Shown here: piece after piece, positions 1-10,352 of the stretch
Layout of the letters: each line of letters begins with the position of its first letter
Position numbering within the stretch: the stretch's first letter is position 1
Source: Nitrososphaerota archaeon
Lineage (GTDB): Archaea; Thermoproteota; Nitrososphaeria; Nitrososphaerales; Nitrosopumilaceae
Reading direction: 5' to 3'
Assembly (NCBI GenBank): GCA_028866655.1
Contig: JAGWHQ010000001.1
Coordinates: 1 to 64,000 of the forward strand
DNA length: 64,000 bases
Made by a program: the position numbers and the translations under genes
The notes under the pieces: model-generated
Database searches by the model: none
Told to the model about the DNA's origin: nothing
Seen by the model: the letters and a program-made list of their open reading frames with translations, nothing else

Positions 1-254
1 ACATCTGCAAGTTTTTTTCTAAGTTCTTCCTCAACCTCAATAGCGCGAAGTTTGGATGAAACTATATCATGCAACAGTTCTGCATCATGTCTAGCCAGTG
101 CACGCTCTTCCAATTTTAACAATTCCCGTTTGACATACCCGATGTGTGAAATTCCCCATCGATATCCATCTTCTTTGCTCAAGGGTTCCAAGTCTTGCAT
201 TCTTGCAGCATTCCAAATACCATCAGAGGAATAGTCGTCTTGGTCATTGTTCAT
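1..254 (-). CDS. Partial hypothetical protein (C-terminus beyond window start)
   Basis: Minus-strand reading from ATG at 254: MNNDQDDYSSDGIWNAARMQDLEPLSKEDGYRWGISHIGYVKRELLKLEERALARHDAELLHDIVSSKLRAIEVEEELRKKLADV..., open to the window edge; not in ORF track because truncated. Confidence 0.6.
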   Translation of the reverse strand, partial: MNNDQDDYSSDGIWNAARMQDLEPLSKEDGYRWGISHIGYVKRELLKLEERALARHDAELLHDIVSSKLRAIEVEEELRKKLAD

Positions 255-383
255 AAACACCAAATCCAACTTGAAGAATTAAAACAATTACGCATGTTTT
301 GGTGGTATTTCAGACCATTTTGGCATCTTATACGATTGATCATGCCCAATATACCATTTCAAGGCTCAGATAATGCCAAAATA

Positions 384-1502
384 CTATGTTTGTAATTTCT
401 GAATAATTACAGAGTGCCATCCAGAAGCATATGTCTCATAGCCAGAGGAGAAAGCATGTGCAATACAGCATTTCTCATTGGCATAGTCAGAGATAGTAAA
501 CCCTTTTTTCTCTTTAAAAAGATCATTTCTACCCAGAAATTCTATCTGGTCCTCAAGTATCAGATCCTTTGAATCTGCAAGAAGAAGGCCATTTTCATCC
601 ACAATACAAATTCTAGTCATATTTTTTTCTTCATCTGTGATATGCACATCTTTTACAATTTTTTGGGCCAACTCTTCCCATCTGAGGATAATACCGAGAA
701 CACCAATCACTTGACCATTTTGTTCACCATGTTCTCGCACAGTACAAGAAAATACAAGACTCAAATCGTTATTTACCAAGGAGCATTTGCTGACAGTTTG
801 AAAACCAAATTCTTTTCCACTACTAGTTTTCATGGCATTTGCAAACCACGCGGTATTTTTTACATTCATGCCAACAGATCTATAGTGTTCCGGTCTACCA
901 TTTGCCACCACATTTCCATCTAGATCACATAACACTAGATCAAAATATACAGTGTAAGAATTCAATATGATCCCAAGTCGTTTTGATACAAGAGCATAAT
1001 TTTCCCGTGTTTTTTTGCACAATGCATTTACGATTCCATCATCTGTAGCCCACCAACACACATCACATGATCGTTCATACAAGTTTCTATCTATCAGATC
1101 AATGTTAGTCAGTGCCAGGTCAGAAAGTCTGGTACCACGTACAATTGTTGCCTGGGTTTTTATCAAATATCCCAATTCATCAATAGAATCACGGCTTTCA
1201 TTTCTCATCTTTTTGCTGACTACACCAATTTTACCAGAGAGATCATTCATTTGTTCAGCCACTACAGAAAATGCTTTTCCTGCCATACCTGCCCTACTTG
1301 CTTCAATTCTTGCATTAATTGCAATCATATGTGTTTGTCCGTTTAGCCGTTCGATTTCATTTATTGCAGACTCTACTTTGCTTGCAAGTATTTCTGATAA
1401 TTCTGCAACTCGTTCAAGTGTAAAATTACCACTTTTTTCTTTTTTATTTTGTTGATCGTGAGATAAAACCGACTCCTTTGATCTCAACACAGTATTAGTC
1501 AT
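384..1502 (-). CDS. Soluble MCP-like signalling segment plus Cache-type sensor domain protein
   Basis: N-terminal MCP-like hairpin (INEIERLNGQTHMIAINARIEASRAGMAGKAFSVVAEQMNDLS) followed by Cache-like region (DLIDRNLYERSCDVCWWATDD...VYFDLVLCDLDGNVVANGRPEHY); no obvious TM segment. Confidence 0.75.
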   Translation of the reverse strand: MTNTVLRSKESVLSHDQQNKKEKSGNFTLERVAELSEILASKVESAINEIERLNGQTHMIAINARIEASRAGMAGKAFSVVAEQMNDLSGKIGVVSKKMRNESRDSIDELGYLIKTQATIVRGTRLSDLALTNIDLIDRNLYERSCDVCWWATDDGIVNALCKKTRENYALVSKRLGIILNSYTVYFDLVLCDLDGNVVANGRPEHYRSVGMNVKNTAWFANAMKTSSGKEFGFQTVSKCSLVNNDLSLVFSCTVREHGEQNGQVIGVLGIILRWEELAQKIVKDVHITDEEKNMTRICIVDENGLLLADSKDLILEDQIEFLGRNDLFKEKKGFTISDYANEKCCIAHAFSSGYETYASGWHSVIIQKLQT

Positions 1503-1732
1503 TTTAATTTACATCCAACATGCGGAAATTAATTAATTCATAATCAATAATACAATCCATTTTTTATCAAATTTACGCCCAATTTCCACCTTATAGGGTA
1601 ACGTATGCTCAGAGTAAACATACAAGATACATCGTACAAGATTATGAAAATAATTCAATTTTCACATAGGAACTTTGTTTGTTCAATTCACACAGACTTG
1701 TTGATAATACCACCTAACACATCCCAAAAACA

Positions 1733-2434
1733 ATGAACATGGCAGTAAGAAGCAGAAAGACTCGTAGAGGAGTCATCGGTATAGAGTCTGCAATAGTTAT
1801 GATAGCATTCGTAATCGTTGCTGCAGCTTTAGCCTTTGTCGTTCTCAACATGGGTTTTTCAACAACACAAAAGGCAAAGACAGCAATTTCATCATCTGTC
1901 ACAGAGTCAAGCAGTGCACTTGAGATATCAGGTAAAGTAACAGGATTTGGAGACATTGCTCATTCTCAGCTCAACGCCACAGTAATACCACTCAAGGTAG
2001 CAGGCGGTGGAGACGCAGTAAGTCTTGATCCTACTTTGACTGACATCAAGTATTACAGCGATACTGTACGATACGACAACATCTTTGGAGTAGGCTGTGC
2101 ATTAGGAAGTAGTGGAGATATCATTAACGCTTCCGGAGCAGTAAAAATTGGTACAATTGGAAAGGCATGCATAGACCATGACCCACTGACCAATCTAGGA
2201 GACAATCAATATCCAAACAGTACCAAGGCAATGGTATACTGGGATGTAAACAAGAACAACAACAACATACTTGATCAGGGTGAACATGCAAACTTGGTAA
2301 TTGTTTACAAGAATGGTGATCAACCAAAGCAGCTAGACAATGTCAAGGCAGAGGTCATAGTACCAACAGGTTCTGCATTAACTGTAGAAAGACAAGTGCC
2401 AGCAATTACAACAACAACAGTGGACCTAGGATAG
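1733..2434 (+). CDS. arlB: Archaellin (archaeal flagellin)
   Basis: Class III signal peptide-like N-terminus RRGVIGIESAIVMIAFVIVAAALAFVVLNMGFSTTQKAK; first gene of archaellum operon. Confidence 0.9.
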   Translation: MNMAVRSRKTRRGVIGIESAIVMIAFVIVAAALAFVVLNMGFSTTQKAKTAISSSVTESSSALEISGKVTGFGDIAHSQLNATVIPLKVAGGGDAVSLDPTLTDIKYYSDTVRYDNIFGVGCALGSSGDIINASGAVKIGTIGKACIDHDPLTNLGDNQYPNSTKAMVYWDVNKNNNNILDQGEHANLVIVYKNGDQPKQLDNVKAEVIVPTGSALTVERQVPAITTTTVDLG

Positions 2435-2446
2435 GTAGAGCTTGAT

Positions 2447-3652
2447 TTGAAGTTCGCCATATCAAATCCACTTTTTTTAATAACAAGACTATCCAGCAAA
2501 ACTAGAATATTTGTCGTAATCAGCGCAATAGCATGCTATGGTTTGTTTCTTTACGAACTTTTACCCGAATACCTATTTAGTTTTCCCACTGCACTATACT
2601 ATTTTGCAATCCCAGTTATCACCATTGCGGTAATGCTTGTAGTCATTCCTAAATTCATGACAAAGAAAATTTCAAATCAATTTGATCAGAATGAAGATCA
2701 TGGAGTGATGCAGTCAGAACCTCCAATTGAGAATGTTTCTTTTGAAGCACCAAAACAAGAAAGTGGCATGATCATGACAAACAACATTCCAGGAGGAGCA
2801 AACTCAGACATGATCATGCCTTCACCGGCATCAAGTGAGGCGATGGTGGCGCCCACCATGGCACAACCAGCAGTTGATGAAAATGTTCTAAATGACATGG
2901 TAATGCGTGCAGTAGATCCATTCCAAAGAGAATTGGCAAGAATGCAAGATACTGTAAGTGATGTTAGAGCAGAAATCAATACACTTCGAAGCACAATTCA
3001 AGATTTGACATTGACATTTGAAACATCATTAACAGACATCAAAGCGTTTCAAACAGAGATAGCAAACCCTCTTAATTTTATGCGTAAATATTTTGATTCT
3101 ATGGACATCAAAGGGTTATCAGATCCAACGCTGCCATTACATGCAGAACAATCACCAATACATCTTGCGAACAATCCAGAAAACTCCATGCCAAACAATT
3201 CTGACCAACAAATAGAAACTAGCCAAAATATAGCAACAAACAGCCTACAGACAACAAAACAAGTAGAGGAGAGTCAATCAAAACAAGAATTGCCAGAATC
3301 AATGCCATTAACTCAATTATTCAACGGTAGTCTTACCCTCGGCAAACTCATGACAACTACAACAATACTAGAAGAGATTCTTCAAACAGTAGACAGAAGC
3401 TCAATTGACATCCTAATAGAGCAATGCAAATTGATGGGCCTTAGACAAGAAGACGAACGTGTCATATACAACATCATCAATTTGATGGACCAATCAGGAC
3501 TATCGGTAAAAGAGATACTCATCATGCTGTACAAATTTGGTAAAGTCATGGGCATAGCAGATAACGAGGCAGACTTGACATATGCAAAACTCATGATGAA
3601 TCAAGGTAAATCACATAGTTCGCTTGTAACAATGGAGTCAAAGGTGAAATAG
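2447..3652 (+). CDS. Archaellum-operon membrane coiled-coil protein (ArlX/ArlCDE-position component)
   Basis: TTG start; two N-terminal TM helices, central coiled coil, conserved-looking C-terminal domain; sits between archaellin and arlG/F. Confidence 0.6.
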   Translation: MKFAISNPLFLITRLSSKTRIFVVISAIACYGLFLYELLPEYLFSFPTALYYFAIPVITIAVMLVVIPKFMTKKISNQFDQNEDHGVMQSEPPIENVSFEAPKQESGMIMTNNIPGGANSDMIMPSPASSEAMVAPTMAQPAVDENVLNDMVMRAVDPFQRELARMQDTVSDVRAEINTLRSTIQDLTLTFETSLTDIKAFQTEIANPLNFMRKYFDSMDIKGLSDPTLPLHAEQSPIHLANNPENSMPNNSDQQIETSQNIATNSLQTTKQVEESQSKQELPESMPLTQLFNGSLTLGKLMTTTTILEEILQTVDRSSIDILIEQCKLMGLRQEDERVIYNIINLMDQSGLSVKEILIMLYKFGKVMGIADNEADLTYAKLMMNQGKSHSSLVTMESKVK

Positions 3653-4120
3653 ATGGGCTCGGCAGTATTTACTGAAGCAATTCTCATTGTAGCGTCAGTC
3701 ATTGTAGCTGCAGGTCTTGCAGGAGTAGTCATGACAAAGGTTGGTACATTCCAGTCAACTTTTACCCAAACAACTGAGAACCAAAAACAGACCATATTAA
3801 CAAGCATCAAGATCATTTACGCCCAAAATCCGACACCTACAACTGTAAATGCATGGGTAAAAAATGTTGGGACGTATTCGATTACAAATACACAAAATAT
3901 TGATGTGTATTTTGGACAAACCGGTGCAATGCAGAGAATCCCATACAACTTAGGATCTCCATCATGGACATTTTCAAGTCCTGTAACTAGTTGGGACAAG
4001 GCAAACACAGTAGAGATCAATCTTTCAAATTTATCCACCATTCAATGCAGTAGCGTATATGAATTACAAGTAACAACACCAAATGGAGTTAGCGATGAAT
4101 ACTTCGCTACATTCTGCTAG
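3653..4120 (+). CDS. arlG: Archaellum stator-type protein ArlG (FlaG)
   Basis: Class III-like N-terminal TM followed by beta-rich domain; operon position before arlF/arlH. Confidence 0.65.
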   Translation: MGSAVFTEAILIVASVIVAAGLAGVVMTKVGTFQSTFTQTTENQKQTILTSIKIIYAQNPTPTTVNAWVKNVGTYSITNTQNIDVYFGQTGAMQRIPYNLGSPSWTFSSPVTSWDKANTVEINLSNLSTIQCSSVYELQVTTPNGVSDEYFATFC

Positions 4121-4130
4121 GTGATGCGCA

Positions 4131-4655
4131 GTGGGATTAAGTATTGCAATATCAGGTGGAATTGTTACATTTTCAATAGTGTATGCAATGATGTCATTTC
4201 CTGCAATACTTGATGATACTACAAAGGTAAGTACATCTTCAGCACAAATGTCTGATACACTTAATTCAATTTTACATACAAACATCAATCTTTTAAATTT
4301 ACAAAATGTAAGTGGTAACAATACTGTTAATTTTTCAATATACAATACCGGGAACACTATACTATGGAATTACAACAAGTTTGATGCCATAGTAACATAC
4401 CAGGCAAACACGACTGGCACACCCACGCTAACAGAGGTCTTGCAATATACAAATAACTGCACATCACTTGCATCAGATCATTGGTGCATTGAGAGCATAA
4501 CAGATGATTTTACACATCCAGGAATATTAGATCCTAAAGAGACATTAAACATCAAAGCAAAATTGCAAAACCCGACAAATTCAGGCAGCATATTGACTGC
4601 AAACATGGGAACTGACAATGGGATACTTTCTACAAGTTCAATGAGGGTAACATGA
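4131..4655 (+). CDS. arlF: Archaellum stator-type protein ArlF (FlaF)
   Basis: GTG start; single N-terminal TM then extracellular domain; operon position directly before arlH. Confidence 0.65.
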   Translation: MGLSIAISGGIVTFSIVYAMMSFPAILDDTTKVSTSSAQMSDTLNSILHTNINLLNLQNVSGNNTVNFSIYNTGNTILWNYNKFDAIVTYQANTTGTPTLTEVLQYTNNCTSLASDHWCIESITDDFTHPGILDPKETLNIKAKLQNPTNSGSILTANMGTDNGILSTSSMRVT

Positions 4656-5353
4656 TAAAGACAATTCCCACAGGCAATGAAGAAGTAGATAGACAACTTG
4701 CAGGTGGAATCCCCACACCCTGTCTGATGATGATTGAAGGAGAACATGGTACAGGAAAGAGTGCACTTGCGGCTCAATTCATCCAAGGAATGCTATTGTC
4801 AAAGATGAAGGTGTTATGTGTCACTGAGAATACAGTCAAAGATTACATAGAAAAAATGAAGACGATTACTTTTAACTTTACAACAGCATTTTTACAAAAT
4901 CGATTCTCCATACTTCCATTACATGTATACGGGGCAGTATGGTCACAGAAACAATCAGCATACCTGCTACCAGTAATTGGTAGATATGTCAGTAGCAATT
5001 CCAAGAACTTTGATTGTGTTGTAATTGATTCAATATCGCTTTTGACAATGTATGCCGATCCAGGACAGATACTTGATTTTCTAACTCGATGCAAGCATCT
5101 TGTTTCAACAGGCATGACTGTAATACTGACAATGCATGAAACATCCACTCCAAAAGATATTTCTCTGAGAATAAAATCGGCATGTGATGTATACTTTTCA
5201 CTAAGTACTGCAAGCATAGGTGGAAAAGCAGTAAAAGTAATGAAAGTTATAAAATTAATTGGTTCAAGTGAAGCCTCCGAGTCATCATTTGCTTTTGAGA
5301 TTGATACCAATTTTGGAATAAAGATTGTACCAATATCCACAGCTAATGCATAA
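4652..5353 (+). CDS. arlH: Archaellum ATPase-like regulator ArlH (FlaH)
   Basis: KaiC/RecA-like fold, GEHGTGKSALAAQF Walker A, CVVIDSISLL Walker B-like; overlaps arlF by 4 nt. Confidence 0.88.
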   Translation: MIKTIPTGNEEVDRQLAGGIPTPCLMMIEGEHGTGKSALAAQFIQGMLLSKMKVLCVTENTVKDYIEKMKTITFNFTTAFLQNRFSILPLHVYGAVWSQKQSAYLLPVIGRYVSSNSKNFDCVVIDSISLLTMYADPGQILDFLTRCKHLVSTGMTVILTMHETSTPKDISLRIKSACDVYFSLSTASIGGKAVKVMKVIKLIGSSEASESSFAFEIDTNFGIKIVPISTANA

Positions 5354-5393
5354 TAGGATGAAATCATGAGAACAAGAAATCAGGTGAAATGAA

Positions 5394-7064
5394 ATGGTTC
5401 TAAGTCTATCTCTAGTAAGTGACAAGAAATTTTCCGAGGCGTTAAAAAAATCTGCCCACTTGTTAAATTACTTGTCAACATATGTTGAGAGAGGAAACCC
5501 AATTCCATTATTTACAGAAAAACTAGAAGGCGAGCATAAAAAACTCAAAGATCCTAATTTGATATATCCAATATCAGACAATACATATATTCACATCAAT
5601 CCGCATTCCAACTCTGCAGACGGTTACGTGGAATATGCAATCATAGAACCTGATGAGCCAGACCGCGCACTAATGGAAAATGCCGACAAGCTATTTGCAT
5701 TACATGCAGGAACAATGAATCCTCCGATTGAGCTTACAGAGAGATTCAACATGATAGACCAATATCTTGACAAGACAATATTGTCTTCAAATGCATCAGT
5801 TGATTATTCCAAGTTTGATGCATTCAAAACAAAAAATTTGTCAGTGTTTGAAAAAGACATACCTAGTCTGAAATATCATTTTTTGCGCAAGCGTGCTGGG
5901 ATGGGATTACTAGACCCATTTTTGACGGACCCGCATTTGGAGGACATTTCTATAGTTGGAGCAGGCAACATGTATGTCATACACAAGATGTTTGGAGCAT
6001 TAAAATGTCCAGTCTTTTTGAGTATTGAAGAAATTGATGATTTAATTGTCAGCATGGCAGAACAATTTGGAAAGACAGTATCTCATGCAAAACCAGTCAT
6101 AGATGCCACACTTCCAGAGGGCTCTAGAATCAACATTGTATTTGGAAAGGATGTAAGTAGAAAAGGTACAAACGCCACAATCAGAAGGTTTGCAAGCACT
6201 CCTTTATCCATTACACAGATCATTCCAAGCAAGTCACTGCTTGCAATTGAAGCTGCCTATCTATGGATGATGCTTGCCGAAGGAATGAGTGTATTTATCA
6301 ACGGAGAAACAGCATCTGGAAAGACCACAACCATGATGGCCTTGACTGCATTTATCCCATCAAACTGGAAGATTGTAAGCATAGAGGATACACCTGAGCT
6401 TACACTGCCACATTCCAACTGGATAAGTGAGGTTACCAGAGATACTGGAAATGCAAATTCAAGTGTAACAATGTTTGATCTTTTAAAGGCAGCATTAAGA
6501 CAGAGGCCAAATTACATATTTGTAGGAGAAATTAGAGGTGCCGAAGCAAATATTGCATTTGGTGCAATGCAGACAGGTCACCCAGTAATTAGTACATTTC
6601 ACGCAGCAAACATGACTGCATTAATTCAAAGAATTACCAACCCTCCAATGAACATACCAAAAACTAACGTTGAGAATCTAAACATTGCAATGTTCCAGGC
6701 AGCAGTTACAGGTCCAGACGGTAAACGAGTAAGACGTGTCTTATCAATAAACGAAGTAATTGGATACAATCCAGAAGGTAATAACGTAATGTTCATTCCA
6801 GTATTCAATTGGGACCCAGGAACTGATACTGTCAAGTTCAGAGGTAAGGGAAGCAGTGCTTTGTTCATTTCCAAAGTTTTAGAGAAAAGAGGAATGTCAC
6901 GAAAAGATGAGGGTTTGCTATACGAAGAGCTTGCACTTCGAACCAAGATTTTAGACAAGATGGTTGAAAAGAAAATTTTCAATTTTTACGATGTCTATGA
7001 TTCCATATCTCGTTGCAGAGAGATTGGTCTTGAACAATTCATGAAGGAGCTTAATTCGTTATGA
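5394..7064 (+). CDS. arlI: Archaellum motor ATPase ArlI (FlaI), type II/IV secretion superfamily
   Basis: INGETASGKTTTMMALTAFIP Walker A, RQRPNYIFVGEIRGAEA, AMQTGHPVISTFHA. Confidence 0.92.
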   Translation: MVLSLSLVSDKKFSEALKKSAHLLNYLSTYVERGNPIPLFTEKLEGEHKKLKDPNLIYPISDNTYIHINPHSNSADGYVEYAIIEPDEPDRALMENADKLFALHAGTMNPPIELTERFNMIDQYLDKTILSSNASVDYSKFDAFKTKNLSVFEKDIPSLKYHFLRKRAGMGLLDPFLTDPHLEDISIVGAGNMYVIHKMFGALKCPVFLSIEEIDDLIVSMAEQFGKTVSHAKPVIDATLPEGSRINIVFGKDVSRKGTNATIRRFASTPLSITQIIPSKSLLAIEAAYLWMMLAEGMSVFINGETASGKTTTMMALTAFIPSNWKIVSIEDTPELTLPHSNWISEVTRDTGNANSSVTMFDLLKAALRQRPNYIFVGEIRGAEANIAFGAMQTGHPVISTFHAANMTALIQRITNPPMNIPKTNVENLNIAMFQAAVTGPDGKRVRRVLSINEVIGYNPEGNNVMFIPVFNWDPGTDTVKFRGKGSSALFISKVLEKRGMSRKDEGLLYEELALRTKILDKMVEKKIFNFYDVYDSISRCREIGLEQFMKELNSL

Positions 7065-8578
7065 TGGAAAAACTTTCTTTCAAGGAAAAACTTGCAGAGC
7101 TTAAAAGATCAGATGAAGATCTCTTGTATTTTATTGCATTTCTTTATGCATTGTCAACAGGAGAAGTTGGCTCGGTTGAGATGATAAAAAGCGGCCAGTC
7201 TTCTGGATATGGTAGATATTCAAATTCATTCAAAGAAGTATTTCGTTTAGGGGTAGGGTGGGGGTATGGACTGGCAAGGTCTTGTGAAATGATTGCAGCA
7301 AAACTAAAAGATAATGCAGATCCGTTAAAGCAGCTCTTAGTAAAATTATCCCAAGTGATAAGACTAGGAGATGAATTAAAAGTATTTTTTACAGATGAAA
7401 TGGCTTTTGCCATTCATACATTTACAATACGATATGAACGAAACTTAGAAACTCAAAAACTATTTCTTGAAATGTTTTACACAATTTCATCAACAGCGTC
7501 TTTTATGATTGCAGCCAACTCAATTATGGCAATGCTCATGGGAAACTCTAATTCAGAATCAGTATTTACAATGTCTTTTGTGGGCGTCATAGTAAGCATG
7601 GGCTCTTTTATTGTAATCATGTACATGATATTTCCAAAAGACAAATTGGCATCAGGCAAACATTCCAAGACACAAAAATTCAGAATGTCATTATTTGCAG
7701 CACTTGGTGCAGGCATTTCTATTGGAATTGTACTTACCATGATCAACGTAATACCTCTCACACTAGTCGTAGTTGTCGCAGCAGCCCCCTTGTTCGTCCC
7801 GGGATTTTTGGCACGAAGATTAGAAACAGAATTGCGTGGCCATGATGAGTGGTATCCGCCATTTATCAGACATTTTGGAGAGATTTACACGATGGTAGGT
7901 TCGATGGGACAATCACTTGATGCTGTACTTAGAAGCAATTTTGGACCCTTACAAACACAGATTGTCGCTTTCAAGAATCGTGTGAAAAACAGAATAGATC
8001 CAGAGATATGTTTTGAAATATTTTCCATGGAGGCTGGAACATCAGTTATTGAATCTGGCAACACCATCATGTCAAGAGCACTCCTCAAAGGATCAGATAT
8101 GAATCAAGTAGGAAACAAAGTTGCCGAGATTTCAGCAAAATTAAATGAGCTTCGGTCAAAGAGAATGCAGACATCAAGAACTTTTGAAACAATTATCATC
8201 GTATTACACGGGTTGACAATGGCAATCTTTGGTTTGATGAGTACACTAATTGAGGTATTCCACACTTTGTTATCAACAGTTCCAGTATCAAACAATGCAT
8301 TTACACTCAGCCCGATAGATCCAAATTTTGTACACATGATGCTACCACTAGTAATACTCATCACTTCAACCATCAATGCATTGGCAGTTAAAGTAGGTCA
8401 AGGAGGACTATTCAAGACAGTGTGGTTTAACATTGCAATGTTTACAGTGCTTGGAGGAATTACAATGTATGGTACAACTGCAGCTCTATCACAATTTCTC
8501 ACACAGCACATACTGGACACATATTCACCTGGCGGTGTTGCAGCAGGTACTCTTCCAGGAATTGGATCAGGAACCTAA
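7061..8578 (+). CDS. arlJ: Archaellum membrane platform protein ArlJ (FlaJ)
   Basis: Polytopic, T2SF-like repeats, overlaps arlI by 4 nt. Confidence 0.88.
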   Translation: MMEKLSFKEKLAELKRSDEDLLYFIAFLYALSTGEVGSVEMIKSGQSSGYGRYSNSFKEVFRLGVGWGYGLARSCEMIAAKLKDNADPLKQLLVKLSQVIRLGDELKVFFTDEMAFAIHTFTIRYERNLETQKLFLEMFYTISSTASFMIAANSIMAMLMGNSNSESVFTMSFVGVIVSMGSFIVIMYMIFPKDKLASGKHSKTQKFRMSLFAALGAGISIGIVLTMINVIPLTLVVVVAAAPLFVPGFLARRLETELRGHDEWYPPFIRHFGEIYTMVGSMGQSLDAVLRSNFGPLQTQIVAFKNRVKNRIDPEICFEIFSMEAGTSVIESGNTIMSRALLKGSDMNQVGNKVAEISAKLNELRSKRMQTSRTFETIIIVLHGLTMAIFGLMSTLIEVFHTLLSTVPVSNNAFTLSPIDPNFVHMMLPLVILITSTINALAVKVGQGGLFKTVWFNIAMFTVLGGITMYGTTAALSQFLTQHILDTYSPGGVAAGTLPGIGSGT

Positions 8579-8626
8579 TTCTTCAAAGAACCAAGTAGTC
8601 AATAAAATTATTATACAGACAAAAAT

Positions 8627-9064
8627 TTAACTGGTACTAGTATTATAGACAGTCTTTACAAGTAAACTAGTCGCCGTCTGCATTACAGATGGCATATCAA
8701 AAGGCTTGTAGATGATAGCATCTGCTCCCAACTGTTCCAATTTAGTTATGGTGTCCCCTCGCACATCACCAGTTATCATTACTACGATTGCTTTTGGATT
8801 TGTCTTTTTAATATTTTCAAGTGCGTAAAAACCATCATAATCAGGCATCATCACATCTGAGAAAACAATATGTGGAGACATGTCATTGTAAATTGTGACT
8901 GCCTGCTTTCCATCAAATGCCTTGCCTATTACTTCAATGTTATAAATTTCTAGAAATTCTGTAAAAAGATTAACAGTATCCTCATCGTCATCTACTACAA
9001 GTGCAGTATAAGCTGGACGTTTAATGTTACCACCATCAGACATATAATCATCGTGGACATTCAT
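8627..9064 (-). CDS. Response regulator receiver (CheY-like)
   Basis: TALVVDDDEDTVNLFTEFL...HIVFSDVMMPDYDGFYALENIKKTNPKAIVVMITGD...GADAIIYKPF; receiver signature with D, T and K residues. Confidence 0.88.
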   Translation of the reverse strand: MNVHDDYMSDGGNIKRPAYTALVVDDDEDTVNLFTEFLEIYNIEVIGKAFDGKQAVTIYNDMSPHIVFSDVMMPDYDGFYALENIKKTNPKAIVVMITGDVRGDTITKLEQLGADAIIYKPFDMPSVMQTATSLLVKTVYNTSTS

Positions 9065-9196
9065 CTTCTAATATTAATCAGTGTGTTAAGATCAGACAAA
9101 CAGTTTGAATGAACAAAGCAGATGCCGACCCGTAATCAAATATCTTTTAAAAATTGGACGAAAACAGGTAACTATTTTTAAAACCATGTTTAAGGC

Positions 9197-10351
9197 ATGC
9201 CGTTGACTAAAAATCTAGGAATAATCGGAGGAGGGCAACTTGGAATGATGTTGACAGAAGCAGCAAAAAATATGACTGAACATATATCAAATGTCATAGT
9301 TTTAGATCCAACAAAAAATTGTCCAGCATCTAGAGTGGGCGCAAAACAAATTGTTGCAGATTTTAAAGACAAAAATGCCATTGTTGAATTATCTCTTCAA
9401 TCTGACATCATCACATACGAGATAGAATCAGGCGACAGTAAGGTACTAGAATCATTACATGGCGAAGTCTCAATCAATCCTTCCCCAAACACTCTAAGAA
9501 TAATACAAGACAAGTATATGCAAAAACAATTCTTGCGTCAAAATAACATTCCTGTTGCAGATTTTGATGCAATAGAATCATTAGATGATTTAAAGAAAAA
9601 AATTGACGATTTTCAATACCCTGCACTGCTAAAGGCAAGACGTGATGCATATGATGGCAGGGGAAATTTCAAGATAGAAAATAGTTCCAAAGTAGAAACA
9701 GCATATGAGAAATTCTCGGGAAGGCAAACCATGATTGAAAAATTTGTTGATTTTAAGATGGAAGTATCAGTCATAGCAGCAAGAAACATTCATGGAGAGA
9801 TTGCAACATATCCCCTGGTAGAAAATATTCACAAAGACAACATACTAGAATTTACAATTGCCCCAGCACGAGTTGAGAACAAAATTTCATCAGAGGCAGA
9901 CAAGATTGCCAAAAAAACAATGGATGTGTTACATGGTGCCGGAGTTTTTGGAATCGAAATGTTTGTAACAAAAGATGACAAGGTACTGATAAACGAAATT
10001 GCCCCAAGAGTGCATAATTCTGGACATCATACATTACAATCAAGTGAAACGTCGCAGTTTGAACAACATCTACGAGCAATACTTGGATTGCCACTTGGCA
10101 GTACAAAATTAAGACATGCTACAGTCATGTGTAACATCCTAGGACCAAAGAATTTTGTTGGCAGATACAAACCAATTACACTTGAACAAAAAGGAGTGTA
10201 TCTCAAGATGTATCATAAGGATGACGCAAAACCACAGAGAAAACTTGGACATTTTAATGTAGTAGATGAATCAGATACAAACAACATGGAATCATTACTT
10301 GAAAGAGCACAGAAAATAAAAAATTCCATCCAGTTTATTCCTCAGAACTAG
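9197..10351 (+). CDS. purK: N5-carboxyaminoimidazole ribonucleotide synthase
   Basis: LGIIGGGQLGMMLTEAA N-terminus, ATP-grasp domain, EIAPRVHNSGHHT motif. Confidence 0.93.
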   Translation: MPLTKNLGIIGGGQLGMMLTEAAKNMTEHISNVIVLDPTKNCPASRVGAKQIVADFKDKNAIVELSLQSDIITYEIESGDSKVLESLHGEVSINPSPNTLRIIQDKYMQKQFLRQNNIPVADFDAIESLDDLKKKIDDFQYPALLKARRDAYDGRGNFKIENSSKVETAYEKFSGRQTMIEKFVDFKMEVSVIAARNIHGEIATYPLVENIHKDNILEFTIAPARVENKISSEADKIAKKTMDVLHGAGVFGIEMFVTKDDKVLINEIAPRVHNSGHHTLQSSETSQFEQHLRAILGLPLGSTKLRHATVMCNILGPKNFVGRYKPITLEQKGVYLKMYHKDDAKPQRKLGHFNVVDESDTNNMESLLERAQKIKNSIQFIPQN

Positions 10352-10352
10352 A

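Noticed and set aside
52-395. Two short plus-strand ORFs at the window start
   Set aside because: The minus strand reads as a truncated protein over the first; neither has recognisable features
1015-1455. 146 aa plus-strand ORF opposite the MCP/Cache gene
   Set aside because: Antisense shadow ORF; the minus-strand protein has clear domain motifs
4843-5367. 174 aa minus-strand ORF opposite arlH
   Set aside because: Mirror ORF of a confidently assigned gene
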